Source: Gammaproteobacteria bacterium
Lineage (GTDB): Bacteria; Pseudomonadota; Gammaproteobacteria; Granulosicoccales; Granulosicoccaceae
Length of the DNA stretch: 8,931 bases
Direction of reading: 5' to 3'
Assembly (NCBI GenBank): GCA_020444765.1
Contig: JAGRHW010000137.1
Coordinates: forward strand, 1 to 8,931
Translations under genes and position numbers: made by a program
The notes under the pieces: model-generated
The model's database searches: none
The model's input: only the letters and a program-made list of their open reading frames with translations
What the model was told of the DNA's origin: nothing
Part shown: positions 7,695 to 8,931 of the stretch, one piece after another
Position numbering within the stretch: position 1 is the stretch's first letter
How the letters are laid out: every line of letters begins with the position of its first letter

Positions 7695-7701
7695 ACTGCA
7701 C

Positions 7702-8931
7702 ATGGCCGAAAACAACATGATTCATTCCGAGCGTTTTGTCAGCCGACTCACCCGTCACACGATGGCCTTGGTGCTTGCCGGGGGCAGGGGCTCGCGACTC
7801 AAAAATCTCACTGACTGGCGTGCCAAACCGGCAGTACCGTTTGGCGGTAAATTCCGGATTATCGATTTTGCGCTGTCCAACTGCCTCAATTCCGGTATCC
7901 GGAAAATCGGCGTACTGACCCAGTACAAGTCCGATTCGCTGATTCGCCATGTGCAAAACGGTTGGGGCTTTATGCGCAGCGAGATCGGTGAATTCGTGCA
8001 TATCATTCCTGCGCAACAGCGTATGCAGGAACTCTGGTATCAGGGTACGGCGGACGCGATTTATCAGAATCTGGATATTTTGCGCAGCCACGAAACCCAG
8101 TTCGTACTGATTCTAGCCGGTGATCATATTTACAAAATGGATTACGGGCCGATGCTGGCCGATCATGTGGCCAATGAGGCGGATCTGACGATCGGCTGTA
8201 TTGAGGTACCGCGCGATGAAGCGCGTGAGTTCGGCATCATGGATATCAACGATACCCGCCGTATCACGAAGTTTCTTGAAAAACCTCAGGATCCGCCCGT
8301 CATGCCGGGCCGACAGGATGCATCGCTGGCATCGATGGGGATCTATATTTTTAATACCTCGTTTTTATACGAGCAGTTGATCAAGGACGCTGATACGTCT
8401 TCTTCTTCGCATGATTTCGGCAAGGACATCATTCCCGGCGTGATCGATAAGTATCGCGTGTTTGCCTATCCTTTTCTCAATCTGCAAAGCGGGCAGCAGG
8501 CTTATTGGCGCGACGTCGGTACGGTCGACGCCTACTGGAGCGCCAATATCGAACTGGCGGGTGTTTATCCGGAGCTGAATCTTTATGACCGGGAATGGCC
8601 GATCTGGACCTACCAGGAACAGGTGCCGCCTGCCAAATTCGTTTTCGACGATCCTCACCGTCGTGGCCAGGCGATCGATTCGCTGGTATCAGGGGGGTGT
8701 GTGATATCCGGCGCCACGGTCAAGCGATCGGTTTTGTTCACCAATGTGCGAGTCAACTCCTACGCGAATGTGACCGACAGCGTGATTCTACCGAATGTCG
8801 AGATTAAACGAGGTGCGCGGATCACCAAGGCTATTATCGACAAGGGTTGTATTATCCCCAACGATATGGTCATCGGCGAGAACCTGACGGAGGATCGTAA
8901 ACGCTTTTATGTCAGTCCTGGCGGCGTGGTG
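7702..8931 (+). CDS. glgC: Glucose-1-phosphate adenylyltransferase, C-terminus cut by window edge
   Basis: ADP-glucose pyrophosphorylase. It makes ADP-glucose and pyrophosphate from ATP and glucose-1-phosphate, the committed and allosterically controlled step of bacterial glycogen synthesis. 410 codons are open to the right edge; E. coli GlgC has 431, so about 20 residues are missing. The N-terminal nucleotidyltransferase domain shows LAGGRGSRL (25-33), [11 protein letters not shown] (40-50), WYQGTADA (112-119), AGDHIY with catalytic D141 (E. coli D142) and FLEKP with the glucose-1-phosphate lysine K194 (E. coli K195). [11 protein letters not shown] and YWRDVGT follow, then the C-terminal beta-helix (from about 300) with VSGGCVISG. 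Numbering matches E. coli residue for residue through position 50, where W39 and P46 replace the activator-site K39 and H46. ATG 7702 is chosen because AAAGGA precedes it by 10 bases; M6 lacks a ribosome site. It is transcribed away from the malQ-glgB-glgA-glgP block. Confidence 0.97.
   Translation, partial: MAENNMIHSERFVSRLTRHTMALVLAGGRGSRLKNLTDWRAKPAVPFGGKFRIIDFALSNCLNSGIRKIGVLTQYKSDSLIRHVQNGWGFMRSEIGEFVHIIPAQQRMQELWYQGTADAIYQNLDILRSHETQFVLILAGDHIYKMDYGPMLADHVANEADLTIGCIEVPRDEAREFGIMDINDTRRITKFLEKPQDPPVMPGRQDASLASMGIYIFNTSFLYEQLIKDADTSSSSHDFGKDIIPGVIDKYRVFAYPFLNLQSGQQAYWRDVGTVDAYWSANIELAGVYPELNLYDREWPIWTYQEQVPPAKFVFDDPHRRGQAIDSLVSGGCVISGATVKRSVLFTNVRVNSYANVTDSVILPNVEIKRGARITKAIIDKGCIIPNDMVIGENLTEDRKRFYVSPGGVV

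Larger units (their letters stand above)
7387..7701. promoter_or_regulatory. Divergent control region between malQ and glgC
   Basis: This 315-base gap lies between the malQ and glgC start codons and must hold the transcription and translation signals for both. It is more AT-rich than the flanking genes near malQ (7401-7420) and near 7605-7660. Open frames crossing it are short, lack a credible ribosome site and resemble no protein I recognise. It contains an 8-bp inverted repeat, a cluster of TGAGGT repeats, two CG(A/G)ATACAAT boxes, a near-repeated AATGTCT(A/G)TA, and AGGAT-containing ribosome sites at both ends. No strong consensus sigma-70 or sigma-54 promoter for glgC was found by eye. 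Confidence 0.8.

Noticed and set aside
7691..7720. Nine-codon ATG frame overlapping the glgC start
   Set aside because: Its ATG is part of the AAAGGATG ribosome site itself, leaving no spacer, so initiation there is unlikely.
7590..7814. 74-codon plus-strand open frame crossing the glgC start
   Set aside because: More than half of it overlaps glgC in another frame, and the protein has no recognisable domain.
7642..8091. 149-codon minus-strand open frame opposite glgC
   Set aside because: It is antisense to the conserved GlgC nucleotidyltransferase domain and has no supporting features.
1..8931. CRISPR arrays, tRNA or rRNA genes, insertion sequences or phage genes
   Set aside because: No regularly spaced repeats, RNA gene signatures, transposase motifs or target-site duplications were seen; coding sequence fills nearly all of the window.

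Overview
The window carries a complete-looking glycogen metabolism locus from a Gram-negative bacterium, most likely a gammaproteobacterium or betaproteobacterium. That placement rests on E. coli-type GlgC, GlgB (with both N-terminal domains) and GlgA sequences, moderately GC-rich coding DNA and proteobacterial-style overlaps between genes. The species cannot be named from this sequence alone.

Layout. Four genes run leftward as one tight block: malQ (7386-6010), glgB (6013-3839), glgA (3842-2373) and glgP (2352 to beyond the left edge). malQ/glgB and glgB/glgA each overlap by 4 bases, and 20 bases separate glgA from glgP, so the block is almost certainly one operon. A 315-base gap (7387-7701) separates malQ from glgC, which runs rightward (7702 to beyond the right edge). 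The gap must hold the start signals for both directions and contains several short repeats. Only glgP and glgC are incomplete, both cut by the window edges. The four genes from glgP to malQ and the visible part of glgC leave no other gene-free stretch of note.

How the genes work together. GlgC makes ADP-glucose from ATP and glucose-1-phosphate. GlgA adds the glucose to alpha-1,4 chains and GlgB introduces alpha-1,6 branches. GlgP phosphorolyses chain ends back to glucose-1-phosphate. MalQ disproportionates the short maltooligosaccharides left over. No debranching enzyme (GlgX) is present here.

Nothing in the window looks like a new system. The points worth a second look are the GlgC activator-site changes (W39 and P46 where E. 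coli has K39 and H46), a CsrA-like sequence covering the glgC ribosome binding site, an 8-bp inverted repeat and other repeats in the divergent gap, and rare start codons (TTG for malQ, GTG for glgA) in an otherwise tightly coupled operon.
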